64,000 nt of DNA, from contig OZ316897.1 in the NCBI GenBank assembly GCA_973895155.1, forward strand, positions 3,968,001 through 4,032,000, read 5' to 3'. Numbering within the stretch: position 1 is the first letter of the stretch; every line of letters begins with the position of its first letter. Below, piece by piece: positions 24,964-36,300 of this stretch. The DNA is from Marsupella aquatica. Lineage: Eukaryota; Marchantiophyta. A program made the position numbers and the translations under genes. The notes under the pieces are model-generated. The model saw only the letters and a program-made list of their open reading frames with translations, was not told the origin of the DNA and ran no database searches.

Positions 24964-27286
24964 CTATGCGGATAACTTATTCTTTTGCACTATGGGATTA
25001 GGCTGAGGTGGTGGTTCTCTCGTAATGGAATTACGAGACACAGCTTCCAAAATTGCTTCCCTCACATCAGTATGATGTGTTGAAAAAGGGAGAGACTTCA
25101 ACTTAACTCCATAACTAATCAACGGCAAATGTCGACGTACGAACATGTACTAAACCCGAGTGGCCTCCATAGCAGCTCCTATGACATCCCAATTTGTGAA
25201 ACTAGTATAGTAAACTTTCGGAAATCTCTTCAAGTATGCATCTGTATCAACCAAGTCCAGCTCCATGCCATGAAACATTGCCATAGTTCTAGTGAAAAAA
25301 TTGATGTAACTTCTTATCTATGTCGTGGAGATGTCATCCCACTTCTGCTGACACACATGCCGAGGGGTGAAGGGCACAATGGTGTTCACAGGATCCCTTG
25401 GGAGATGCCCAACTGGATTTGTCCTATTCATCTGATTCAAGAAGTTCATCATGAACCTCAAAGAATATATACAGGCAAGTTCCCAAAGAAAGAGCAAAGG
25501 CGCTCATTGTCCTCCACTTGTAGGTCCCCGTACAAGACCATCACTGCTAGTGTGGGTCAGAAATGTTCATCTTCTTGCCAGAACTCATCAAATTGAGCTA
25601 ACTCAATCTGAAAAGGTGCCAGTACTGGGAGGTTGAATATGAATTGACATTCACCTTTCTTCAACTTGTAAAACCTTCAGAACTCATTGATTGGGCTATT
25701 CATAGTCGACACCAGCGCACATAAATTTGCAAATCTCTTCAGTTGTTGTACTGGAGTCACCGATTCCACTCGAATGGTTGGTGTGAAGGTTGTTTGTGTA
25801 GCTTCATCCACCATTTCCCTAAACTGCTTCCTCTGCATTGGGGGCTTAGCTGGAATTGAACTAAAATCAAATTTTAACAGAGCCACAGTATTGGGTTCTT
25901 GCCCAATGGGGACCTGTGTAACAGGGAGCTGCACAATTGGCTCCAACACAGGCTCCATCACATCCGTGTCAGTTGCAACAGGCAATGTGGGAGGACTATT
26001 TCCAATAGGTGAATAGTCAAACATAGGACTGAATCCCTCACTCAAATCCTCAGCTCCTTCCCTATGAGCATCGCTAATGATGGTCCTGGGCTGTGCAATG
26101 GAGTTTGAGCTTTTGAAGGAGGAAGTAAATCAAACAGCATATCCAAAATTTTCTCCCGTGGACAACTAAGAATGTACATGGCCTGTTGCACAATGTCGGT
26201 ATTAATCCTAGCCTCACATGCCTCATTGGCACTCATTGGAGTCCCTCCCAGGCCACATGGAGAGGCATCTGGTATCTGTAAATCTCGGCCTTCGAAGTCA
26301 TCAGTGTCTGCCTCTGCATCGTAGTGGCCTCCAATGCTCATATTGTCATTGTCCACATTCTGTTCAACGTCCATTGGGTGCAGACCATTGTCAGCCTCCA
26401 CTTCAAGTCCAGCTACATCGCTGTCGGATTCTGCATGACTGTCGGGTTCTGCATCGCTCTCGTGTTCTGCATTGCTCTCAGGTTCTGCATCGCTCTCGGG
26501 TTCTGCATCGCTCTCGGGTTTTGCATCGCTCAGGAGTTCTGCATTGCTCTTGGGTTCTGCATCACTCTCGGGTTCTGAATCGCTGTCAGATTGTGATTGC
26601 CAATTGTCTGGCACCTGAATCCCGATGTGCTCTATTAACTGCTTCCTCACCCGTTTCTCAGAATCCAATAAGCAGTTCCCGTACCAATACAATTGTGCTA
26701 GGTAGTTTTGCAAGTATGTTGGTTTCCCCAAGGCCAGATGCTTCAGCTGATCAAAAATTACATTCCTAAGCAACAGAGCCCAATTTATGGTGCTCATCCC
26801 CTTCCAAGCTGCTATTATAGTATTTGCCAGGCTGACAGGTGCCATAGACAACTTCCTTGGATGGAAAATTGGGACTAGAAATTGCATCAGAAGGCGGCAG
26901 TCGTGGTCGATGCATTGGTTGACCTTCCAACCACAACTCGTTTTCCTTCCCCCACCAAAATACGAGTCAGACAAGGTATTGTGTTTAGAGTAAAGGCCTT
27001 CACCTTCCCAAGGGCATTGAAAAGCATCAGCTACGAAGTGGAGACTCCATTCCTGTGGTTTGCCTCTAACACCGTCGGTCGCATGGGACCTCCTCGGCCT
27101 TGGAACTAACATTTCGTCAACGTAAGAGATAGATAGCACGCCCCAAGGAATGAACATCAATGTCGTCAATTTCATTTTCCCCAACATTCCATGCAACTTC
27201 TTCACATCCTGTAGCGACGTTGGGAGCTCCGCCAAAACCTTTTTAGGTACTGCAACGACGTTCGGCTCCTCATGCACAGTCACCAT
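24964..27286 (-). pseudogene. Long unknown gene of the Harbinger element with acidic repeat (decayed)
   Basis: An open minus-strand frame runs from ATG 27286 to a TGA at 26042 (414 aa). The coding signal continues in another frame to 25677, then past TGA 25677 and TGA 25557, changes frame again near 25450, and runs past TAG 25318 and TAG 25150 to the final stop at 24964. That totals about 770 codons. The first 200 residues contain WSLHFVADAFQCPWEGEG, FLVPIFHPRKLSMAPVSLAN and INWALLLRNVIFDQLKHLA. They are followed by an acidic segment of about twelve SDAEPE-type hexapeptides and a Pro-rich linker. The distal part holds RFYKLKKGECQFIFNLPVL and KRFPKVYYTSFTNWDVIGAA. I do not recognise the family. 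The frameshifts could partly be undetected introns. It may be a captured gene or a genuine accessory gene of this lineage. Confidence 0.6.
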
Positions 27287-27748
27287 TGCGGCTTAAAAAA
27301 AAGTCAATTCTCAATGTTGGGCAGCTGCGCATTGCGGTATGAAGGCATTTCAATACCACATTTGGCTGTGCGGAGGTTTAAGCAAAACGTGCCCAAAGTT
27401 CAAAGCAAGGTTTAGGGTATCGGGTACGTATGCGCGTTGGTGGGAAATATACCTTATGAAATAAACACTTGTCGTACAATACTGTTAATTGAGTTGGTAT
27501 ACCGCCACTCAATATTGAAAATGAGCCTCTCTGTATCACTGCACAGGCCAATATGAAAATGCAAATGTACGTGCCTAATAACAATGAAATAAAATGTGAG
27601 ACAGTGGGGAAGGTGAAAAACAAATACCGGAATGGGTATTAGAAGAAACATTTCATAGAATTATCTTTGGTTCCTCCCACATCCATAATTATTAGTAGGA
27701 GGCTGCCACAATTAATTTAAATACACTAGTTTTAGTGTTCTCAGCGAA

Positions 27749-29350
27749 TTAACGCATTGTATCTGATACTCGATGGAGGCATCCTCCTGGCTGTCTATGG
27801 AAATGTAATGCATGCGTCATGACAGTTGATTGCAATCCGAGTCTACGCCGTGCTGCAGCTGCACTACTGCGATTGTTCCGGTAATGAAGCAAGTTCGGTG
27901 CATCATTATCAGAATCATTTTGTTCCTCCACTTCTAACTCCCCATCTTCATCTGTCCACAAATCATTTCTGCTAATAACAAAATTGTGTAATTTTGCACA
28001 CATTAGTATCCAACGTACGAGCCACACACAATCTTTGTTCTCCTTCAGTTGAATCTGCATTTCCTTCAACGAATGCCAACGTGACTTCAGTACCCCAATG
28101 CAATGCTCATTTGTTACCCTGGCAGTTGCAACACACATGTTGAATTCCTCCTTCTCCTGGCTGCTCTCAGACCATTTGTAGGAGCAAACCAAATGCTCCA
28201 TTATCTGGTATCCGCTGTCTCCAAGCAAGTACTGAGTTCTTCCAAAAAGGTGTCCATCATTTTGTTTGCGGTAGAGTGCTGATCTTTTATAACAAGTGAG
28301 ATCTGAACAAGATCCAGGCATACCTGCATGATGCAAGTAGAGTGCAATCAGTGATCATCACATGAAGGTCTTTTCACATCCAACTTTATGATATTGCGAC
28401 ATGGCAAAATCATGTTATCGCGACATCGCGACATCATAGCGAAGAACATGCTTCATTATTATCCTTCTTGATAGTTTGGTAGTCAGACACGACGACATCA
28501 CAAAAGAAAGGAGAAGGACATGCTTACCAGTGTACATGTATAGGATCTTGCGTCTGTGATCACAAACAACTTGGGCATTTAGCGAGTACCTTGACTTCCT
28601 GTCAAAATAACATTCTCCACCAGTTTTGGGTCTTTGAGACAAAGGGATTAACGTTCCATCTATCAGCCCAACGCAGCCAGGAAATCCTCTTTTGATAAAC
28701 TCGTCTGAAATCCTTTGACGCTCTGCTCTCTTAGGCCATTTCAAGTATTCCTTCAGGGCACACTCTAAAGCGGTCATTGAGCGGGTTGTGAAATTGCAAA
28801 GTGTCCCATTACTTACTCCCCATGTAGGAATGAGACGGGAAAGGCATGCACTATTACCATCATGACCTAGCCGATCAAGAGCCACTGCAAGCTGCCAAGC
28901 AACAAGTGCCTGTGGATTGTTTGATTCGCTTTGAAAAATGGGGTGCTCCTCAATGAGGTCAACAAGTGCATAGAACGATTCCCTGTCCATTCGAGTCATT
29001 TGCCGAAACTCACGAGGAAGCATACAATCAAAAAATTGGGTTACATATTCTTTTGACTTGTTGAAGAAGATTCTATCATTCAAAAATCTAGTGTTGTCCA
29101 TGACAGCATACAATTCAAACAACTCTTCAGGATTCCCCTCCAATTCTAACATGTCCCCACAATCATCAGAATCATCAGAAGAGTCCAGGTCTATATTTGA
29201 ATCTGAATCAGTGAGCTGTACATTATCGCTGCTCATACAATCAGCACTTGAGTAAATTCCATCATCATCAGAGCTTTCAAGTGCAATGTTCAGCTTCAGT
29301 GTTTCCCTCACAGCAGTGAGAGCCTTCTGACGTTCCGATATTCGAGGCAT
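27749..29350 (-). CDS. HARBI1-like DDE transposase
   Basis: Two exons on the minus strand, 29350-28528 and 28323-27749, with a 204 bp GT...AG intron, encode 465 aa with no internal stop. The ATG chosen gives MPRISERQ; an alternative upstream ATG at 29407 would add 19 residues. The N-terminal 110 residues are acidic and Ser-rich. A helix-turn-helix-like region with the RMDRESFYALVDLI motif follows, then the DDE_Tnp_4 catalytic core. The first Asp is in VGLIDGTLIPL (about residue 230), the second in LLGDSGYQI (about 309) and the Glu in TNEHCIGVLKSRW (about 346). The intron lies just before PGSCSDLTCYKRS. All three catalytic residues are present, so the enzyme may be active even though its partner gene is broken. 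Confidence 0.92.
28388..28440. repeat. GCGACATC short-repeat cluster, copy 2
   Basis: Contains TTGCGACATGG, ATCGCGACATCGCGACATC and ATAGCGAAG within the transposase intron. The words are the same as in the 24826-24912 cluster. Confidence 0.7.
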
Positions 29351-29540
29351 GATGGCACTGAACAGAATTACAACATCATCAGGAACCAAAACAAGTGTGG
29401 AGACCACTCACAATATTGCTAAAAGGGTTGTGCATCCATAATCTTCTTTGGTCAGAATTGTGCTCAAATAAAATCATCAGAAACCATGGCCATTGCCTAT
29501 TGAAAGATTGGATTACAATACAGAACCAAAATTGTTTGGC

Positions 29541-30188
29541 TCACTCATCATCACTATCTAGATTATGGAATTTCAAAGTCCTCACTAAATCATCTAATAC
29601 TTCTGTGATCTGCTTGGCTGTTTTTTTCCCCTTCTGTGATGACGTGCTGGCCTTCCTGGGGGAGACAGCAGATAGTCGGTGTGTAGGATAGTGAGGAGAA
29701 GGGGGAATAGATTGGAGCACTGTGTCCACAAAGGACATGTGCAAGACCTTCACCGCATATTCATTTACAGATAGAGTGATTTCCACTCGATGCAATTTTT
29801 GGGTGACACCAAGGACAGTGCGTGTCTGCTCCAACTCACTTAACAGTGCAAGGTCATGTGGAGTGGAATCCAACATGGTGGAGGCTACTTCCCATATCTG
29901 TGGACACATAGGGGTAACTGGCGCATGTATTGCATCGCAAAGAACTACATGGAATCGAAAGGTAGGCTTTCCAGGGAGACTGTGGTTACATTTGGGCCCA
30001 AACTCGAGGGACTTCAGGCACAGTTGCCCGGATGTGAACCTGTGAGGACACGCAGAATATACAAATTTCCTAGGATGGGGATTTGGGGCCTCAAAGTTCA
30101 CTAGCCATGCCAGAGCAGGAGAGAAATTTCTACACTCTCCAGCTGATCTACTTTCATCCACTTCAGCGAGAGACGTCCACCCAACCAT
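29541..30188 (-). CDS. Small protein of the Harbinger element, possible RPA/OB-fold-like
   Basis: An intact 215-codon minus-strand ORF starts in a good context (GCGACCATGG) and ends in an acidic tail (LDSDDE). It lies upstream of the transposase gene on the same strand, 190 bp away. The middle part reads FVYSACPHRFTSG, then KCNHSLPGKPTFRFHVVLCD and IWEVASTMLDSTPHDL. This order (aromatic-ACP, Cys/His pairs, then F-x-F-x-V-x-x-x-D strands and an alternating helix) recalls the zinc-containing C-terminal OB fold of RPA70-like single-strand-binding proteins. That resemblance is by eye and uncertain. The C-terminal 40 residues are Lys/Ser-rich. Such a gene is not a standard part of PIF/Harbinger elements. 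It could alternatively be a 5' exon of a larger transcript. Confidence 0.6.
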   Translation of the reverse strand: MVGWTSLAEVDESRSAGECRNFSPALAWLVNFEAPNPHPRKFVYSACPHRFTSGQLCLKSLEFGPKCNHSLPGKPTFRFHVVLCDAIHAPVTPMCPQIWEVASTMLDSTPHDLALLSELEQTRTVLGVTQKLHRVEITLSVNEYAVKVLHMSFVDTVLQSIPPSPHYPTHRLSAVSPRKASTSSQKGKKTAKQITEVLDDLVRTLKFHNLDSDDE

Positions 30189-30792
30189 GGTCGCTTCTAC
30201 AATTCATTCCGGGATGAGGCACTATGTCATACACAATATGTAGAACCTCGTGGCACTTTCATGAAACTAAATCACAAACTTGTCCATCCTAGATCATGGG
30301 TGAATGCTGAGAGTACGTACCTAGCTGAGTTTGCACTGATCGTTTGATGTTGAACTCGTCCCGGTACGCGATCTCGATTTCTCTACAAAACCACCACCAA
30401 AATTCAGGGAGCACAGTCACAGCATGCGAGGGAGAGTAATAATTACTTGATTATTCATGTTACGCACCAAAGAATTGAAGGTCTATCGCTATGGTGAACT
30501 TACATGATACCTGAGGGCCTGGGGAGACCTTCATTCACGACCTTGTTGGGAGACTTCGTTTCTCGTAATGGATGACGGGGACAATTCTGAAGGTGTGGCT
30601 TTTGGTGCGTCATGTTCAAACTGTACTGCGACAAAAGAGGTGTACAGTATTGGCGCCCACGTTAAGGGACATGTGTTAAAGTTAAGTGTTAATGCTACTG
30701 CCCGGGGCCAATACTTACGGGACCCGATTTGGGGCTCCCGTAATAGTTACGGCCAGACCCGTAACTACTTCATTACGGGTGGACGTTAACAA

Positions 30793-30818
30793 GCTACGGG
30801 CCAGCTTTGAGATGCCCT
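30793..30818 (-). repeat. Right terminal inverted repeat of the Harbinger element
   Basis: Ends with GCTTTGAGATGCCCT, followed by ATT. It mirrors the left end with G/A differences at two positions and a short indel further in. Confidence 0.85.
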
Positions 30819-30821
30819 ATT

Positions 30822-32819
30822 AGTTGGCTTTCTTATTAGTTGGCTTTCATGGGGTTTCACTTTATTGGATCTCTCCTGCTAGTGTAATTTTTTAAGGTTG
30901 TTTCTTTTTGTCCAGTGTGGCGAGTCATCACCTTCTGTAAACGAAAAGATGCTAGGTATACTCATATCACTTTCCTATTTTCTGACCATCCGATCTTTGT
31001 GGATTAAGTATTGCCATTTGATTCTGGCTAACTGGGTCTGTGGTAGGTGAGAAATTGGGTAATGGAAGACAGAAATCCTAGCGAATTAGTGCCACTGAGA
31101 AAAAAGTTATCTCCTGCCCTTGGGATATTTTTCCTGTAGTTTGACCCTTTTTTGGTTCTTTGGCAGACACTCTGCTATACATCTTCAGTCTTTTTTCTTG
31201 TACTGGGAATGTTTATATCTTACAAGGGAGATAGAAGAGCACATCGCCCAGGAGCAAATAAGTGTCTCAATAAAACATTGAGAACTCCCCAAAAAGTATG
31301 GAGGATGTGCCAACATAGAAGGACCACATAGATCCAGAACGCACTAAAACCAAACGGTCACACAGATGAGAGCGAAGCCCAGGAACTGGTGGAGTCGCTG
31401 CTTAAGATTTTGATTTCTGATATTTTGTAGGAATTTCTAGAAGCAACCAGGGGAGAGGGAAAGACCTAGACCAGCCTACTTTTTAAATGCAAACTTTTGC
31501 CAAAGTCCTCCCTTCTAAAAAGTATTGGCCACTTTTGGTGGGAGTTAGCCAAGGCATTCTTCTTGGATTGGCCAGTTTGCACCTAGCTATAGACCACAAT
31601 AGTTAGAATCTGGAGGTTATCCAAATTTAGGGAAGTCCAACTATCAGAAATATACATATCACAGAGCTAAAATACAAAAAAGCCAAATGGGGAGACAGAG
31701 TCCCAAAGGCAAAGCAACCCAGTAAAGGGAGGGAAAAGGAAAGGGCAAAGGCCCCAAAACGACCAAAGTACAACAAGCCAAGGAGTCCCCCACGACAACC
31801 AACTAATTAACTAACCTATGAACAGCCCGATAAGGAATAAACTCAGCACCTTCTCCTTTACACAAGGTGACATTTCCTGGCAAAAAAGAAAAACCCTTAA
31901 AATCGCATTGCTCATAATAAATGAGTTTTTGAGGGACTTTTGCTTGAATTCTATTGTGGGGGATTCTCCTCTTCCATTTTCACTCCTCCATTCTGAGCTA
32001 TTTTCTCAGATTGAGGTTGTAGTTTTCCTCAGATTGAGGTTGTAAACCTGCAAAGGTCAACAAGTTCAAGAAGTTTGGGGTGTTGCTACAGCCTACTGAG
32101 TGTATCCACATGGAGGGTAAGCATTTTATGAGAGCTCTTGGTGAGTGGAGGTTTAGGATCAATGCTTCCAATGAATGACCTGGAATATATGTTGACTAGC
32201 CTGACTGCCCAAACTTTGCTAAGACCCTATATTGGTGAGGGAGGAGACCCACTAAAGGGGGAGAAAAGAAGGGAGAAACCTGAAGCAGACAAACTAGCCA
32301 GAATAACCCAAGACACCCCACAACTACAAACTGAATCCCTAAGGAGGAGCAAACTGAAAAGGCTGGTAAAACTCCTGTAGTACGAGCAAACTTGCATGTG
32401 GGTGGCCAGTAGGTTTCTGGCTATGAACTTCACACATGACAGGAAAGTATTCACTCAGAATGTTGTGGAGAAACCCCTTGGTCGATCAGGCAGGGTTTAT
32501 CACATACAAAGTAGAGAACCAAAGGCAAGAGCTGGAAACATTCAGGCCTCATGAGATCCTGCACTATGAAATGAGAAAAAACAAACATCTGCAGGTTCAC
32601 ACAAAGGGACAAGAGAACATAGAGATTCTTGCAGGCTTCACAAGTAGTATTGGAGGAGAGTTTGAGGAACTTCTAAATCTATTTCTTGCGGACAGTTTTG
32701 GGATTATGAAAGGAGCCAATTTGAGGGCTGCATAAATGCAAGTTGGCGTTAACCACAATAGTAGTGTCTACATACCTCTGGACCCTAAAACCAACAGCCT
32801 GTTGGCCCTAAGAACAACA
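30822..32819. other. Gene-free spacer
   Basis: No supported gene. Short ORFs only, with no recognisable domain. Sequence just outside the Harbinger element shows a short TTAGTTGGCTTTC(T/A) duplication at 30821-30850. Confidence 0.5.
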
Positions 32820-33305
32820 GTGAACCCTGAGCCCTCTAGAGTGCTCCACACACCCACTTTCATTTCATGCTAATAATAATACTCCTGAGCCCTCTATAGT
32901 GCTCCACACACCCAGTTACATTTCATGCTACTAATAATACTTTGTCATACCTGCCAAACTATCAGGCTATAGCTGTCTTGTTCAAAAAGTATACGTGAGC
33001 CTCATAATGCTACAGACACCCACCATCTTTTGATGCTAATAATAATACTTTGTCATACCTGCCATACTATCAGACTGTAGCTGTCTTGTTCAAAAAAGTA
33101 TACATGAGCCTCTATAATGCTAGAGACACCTACCATCTTTCGATGCTAATAATAATACTTTGTCATACCTGCCAAACTATCATCCTGTAGCTGTCTTGTC
33201 GATGGAGTAAAACATGCAAACTATCAGACTTTAGCTGTCTTGTTGAAAGAGTAACAACATGCAAGTTATCACCCTATAGATGTCTTGTTGACAGAGTAAC
33301 AACTC
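32820..33305 (+). repeat. Minisatellite-like tandem array, about 110 bp units
   Basis: Four to five diverged units. Each carries a GAGCCTCTAYARTGCT word, then GACACCC, ATGCTAATAATAATACTTTG, TCATACCTGCCA(A/T)ACTATCA and GTAGCTGTCTTGTT. The first units lack the distal half and the last ones repeat only the ACTATCA...CTGTCTTGTTGA part at about 50 bp spacing. Confidence 0.85.
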
Positions 33306-36300
33306 CAGGAGATTGAAGACCTCGTCGAGACCAAAGTAAAAAGAGTTACAGCTAGGGAGCTCGAGAGCGTATGTGGCTGACATGCTGGTGTCAAAATATC
33401 TTATGACAGTAAACCCAGTAAAGGGCCAATAGGGTACGCCCACATAGAAACACTGCACTTTAACTATTCCGGAAAAGAGCAAGAGGGCCCACTTTCTCAG
33501 TAAGGTTCGGTTTTGAGCCAATCTCTAATCGACACAGTTAGAATCTATCGAGAACTGAAGGAAGCCTGGAAGCGTCGAGGTTTCCAACGTTTCAAGAGCC
33601 AATCATGGCCCAGCTCTCGATTCGCAAATCTCCGTTTACAGGAGAAGAACGATTCACTCGGATCGGTTTTTTTTGCTCTTTTTGGGCCTTTTCCAGTGTG
33701 ACCGGTGTCTTCCACCGGAAGTCCCGAAACAAGGCCCTGGCCTCGTATTCGAAGGTCCAACACATTGGATACAGTTATCTCGAGATGGGGGCCAATTTAT
33801 TGAAAAGGGCCAAACAAAATACAATAAAGTAAAAGCAAAAATAGGTACACAAGTTGACGAACACTAAAGTGATTGTTGTTCGAATACAAAGCCCTGTCTA
33901 ACATGAGCGCTGGCCTTGTGCCTAATCTGAGCCTTGGGCTTCTGTTCAAATGTCAAAGCTCTTACGAGTACTTAAATTTTCTAAATGTATAAAAATTAAA
34001 AAAATAAAGCCCAAATAGACTGGGGGTTTATAATAAAGCCCAGATAGACCAGGATGTATTTCCAAATCACGTGTTATGGGCTCTTGGCCATTTGCAATCG
34101 GTTTTATCTTCTTGACCGGGTGGTAAGTCACTCCTAATGTACGAATTACTTGGGGGTCCTTCAAAAATTGAAACGTCCTTCCCCATAGTGATCATTTGCA
34201 CCTCATATTCAAACTACTTAGAGCTTCCTTCACAAAACTGAAGCATGCTAGTTTATAATATTTGACCATTTTTACACTAATTAAAAATGGAGCAAATTAT
34301 ATGAGAAAACCTCAAACTTTGGGAGGTACACTACAGAACATGCTCAAAAAATTTGAGATTAAACAAAACGCCAAAAATTTCCAAATACCTATAGTTGACA
34401 GTTGGTTGGGGTGCCTGGAATAATAACTAAGGATGCCCTACATAAAAGTCAAGCTTCCTTCCAAAAGCAGTTGGTAATCTTTTCCCACATTCCATGGGAA
34501 TGGGCAGAACAAACCCCTCAATTCAATTGGGCCTCATATGATTTTATTTTCTGCAAACTCAATTTTTTAGCCTAGGTTTCAGCATATACCTTTTATAAAT
34601 TAAAATAACTTTTGATTACTTTGTCACTAAACATGTTCTAATTCATAATATTGTCATTGTTTTTTCTGTACTTATAAAAATAGCATTATTTTATATACGG
34701 ATAACAAGTTTACCAAGGTAACTAGAAGAACTATATATGGAAACCATGATATTTTTATAAATAAAAAAAAAATTGTGGCAGTATTATACATTCAAACATC
34801 TTTAGTGACAATATAATTAAAAACTATAAATAAAAATGATTCAATTATATATTAGAGAATAGTCATTAAATTTTGTTTATGAAATATGAGTATCTATAGT
34901 AAACTAGAATCAGACTGGTATCCCAGAATATATACTAACCTAACCCCAGTATGTGGCCTTTTAAATTGTCGATCTCTGACAATGGGTACTAGTGTGCCTC
35001 CGCAGGGGCTAGCCCCCTAGAGGACATTCCAGTCCCACTTGCCGATTTAATTTCGACACTTGATGTGGACCATTAGCTCTTAGCCCCATTATCTAGGAAT
35101 GATAAGAAACTCGGTCCATTTGCGGTGGTTTTAGTGGGTTCCTTTTGATCTTGGTTTTGTCCACTTGAGACCTCTTTTGTTTATTCTTTTGTTTTCTGGC
35201 CCTTTCTTGTATAAAGTTTGTGTATATTCTTTTTTTAAATTGCAGTCATAAACAAATGTTATGCTAGTATATTACTGAAGGAGAGATAGTGCCTGAAACG
35301 CCTTATCCGCCAGGCTCAACTCTTGCTTTAGAAAATAGGAAGGCCCTGAACAACATTTGTCTCACCTGACCAGATAGTCCCTTAAAATGTCAGTGTGAGA
35401 AAATTTTGATCCACAAAGGCACTGCAATTCGGCCAAGAAATGACCGTCCAAATTCCTTCAAGACTACAACTCTGCTTGGTTTTAAACTAAACACAGTTCA
35501 TCCTCATTTGCGTACGAGCGAATAGATGTAGACAGTCCTCTAATTCTTCTATCCCTAAGAATGTTCTTTGCCCATAGGTGAAAATCAAAATCAAGCAAGC
35601 TTAAGGCAGCGTGTCCGGGGCTTGGCATTCTCTATGACCTGTTCCAGACTCCATCTGCAAGGTACTAGATGGAGTCACCTAGGCTAGAGTGCTTGCAGAG
35701 TCTAGTCACTGTTTCCTGGATGTCTGCTCTCCACTCAACAATGAATCTAAATGCTTATTTTCTCCCAAGATGATGTGCTCGTGATGCTCCTCTCGTCTTG
35801 CAAGTTGGTCATGAAAATCAGATCCTCATGATGCTCGTCTATTAAGGCAGCTACACAAGTCTGTACGTGTGATCTTATGTAACTCATTTGCTGTTCTCTC
35901 CTTTGTTGTCAGCCTCACACTGTTTTCTCAGATGATCCAGATCACCCTGCCCGTTGACAGAATCAGATACTTGCCTTCATAGCCCTCCAGTGTTTCTAGC
36001 TCCTGCGTTGTTATTAGTGGCACTTGGAGTCTGAATGTTACCAGAGTGATCGAAGGTGGTGCCATAGTCATCTGAAATGTCTCAAAATTGGCAGTCCTAT
36101 GTTCTTTGCATTGTGGTGATTTCATACCTTTTCATTTCAGGGGCACCCTCGTAAGAGCCTGACTGCCGAATTAAAACTGTCACTTGGTAAAAACTTGAGC
36201 AAGTTCATACCACCTCAGTGTAAGTGCACCTCATACAAGTATAATCCCACATTCAGTGCACTAGAGGAGCTTCTTCTCTATATTTGTTGTGGAAATTGCA

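Larger units (their letters stand above)
22687..30818. mobile_element. PIF/Harbinger-type DNA transposon, 8.1 kb
   Basis: The left end AGGGCGTCTCAAAGCTGGCC (22687) and the inverted right end (30818) match over about 26 bp with two or three differences. Both are flanked directly by ATT (22684-22686 and 30819-30821), a 3 bp target duplication as expected for PIF/Harbinger, although this superfamily usually prefers TTA/TAA. TTACGGG or CCCGTAA-like words recur inside both ends. Contents are a Myb/SANT-like gene (+), a long decayed unknown gene (-), a DDE transposase (-) and a small OB-fold-like protein (-). The transposase identifies the superfamily. The size and the two extra genes are unusual, because typical members carry only the transposase and the Myb-like protein. 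Confidence 0.85.

Noticed and set aside
26218-26769. Plus-strand ORF with repeated LHRSRV peptides
   Set aside because: Antisense shadow of the acidic repeat in the unknown Harbinger gene.
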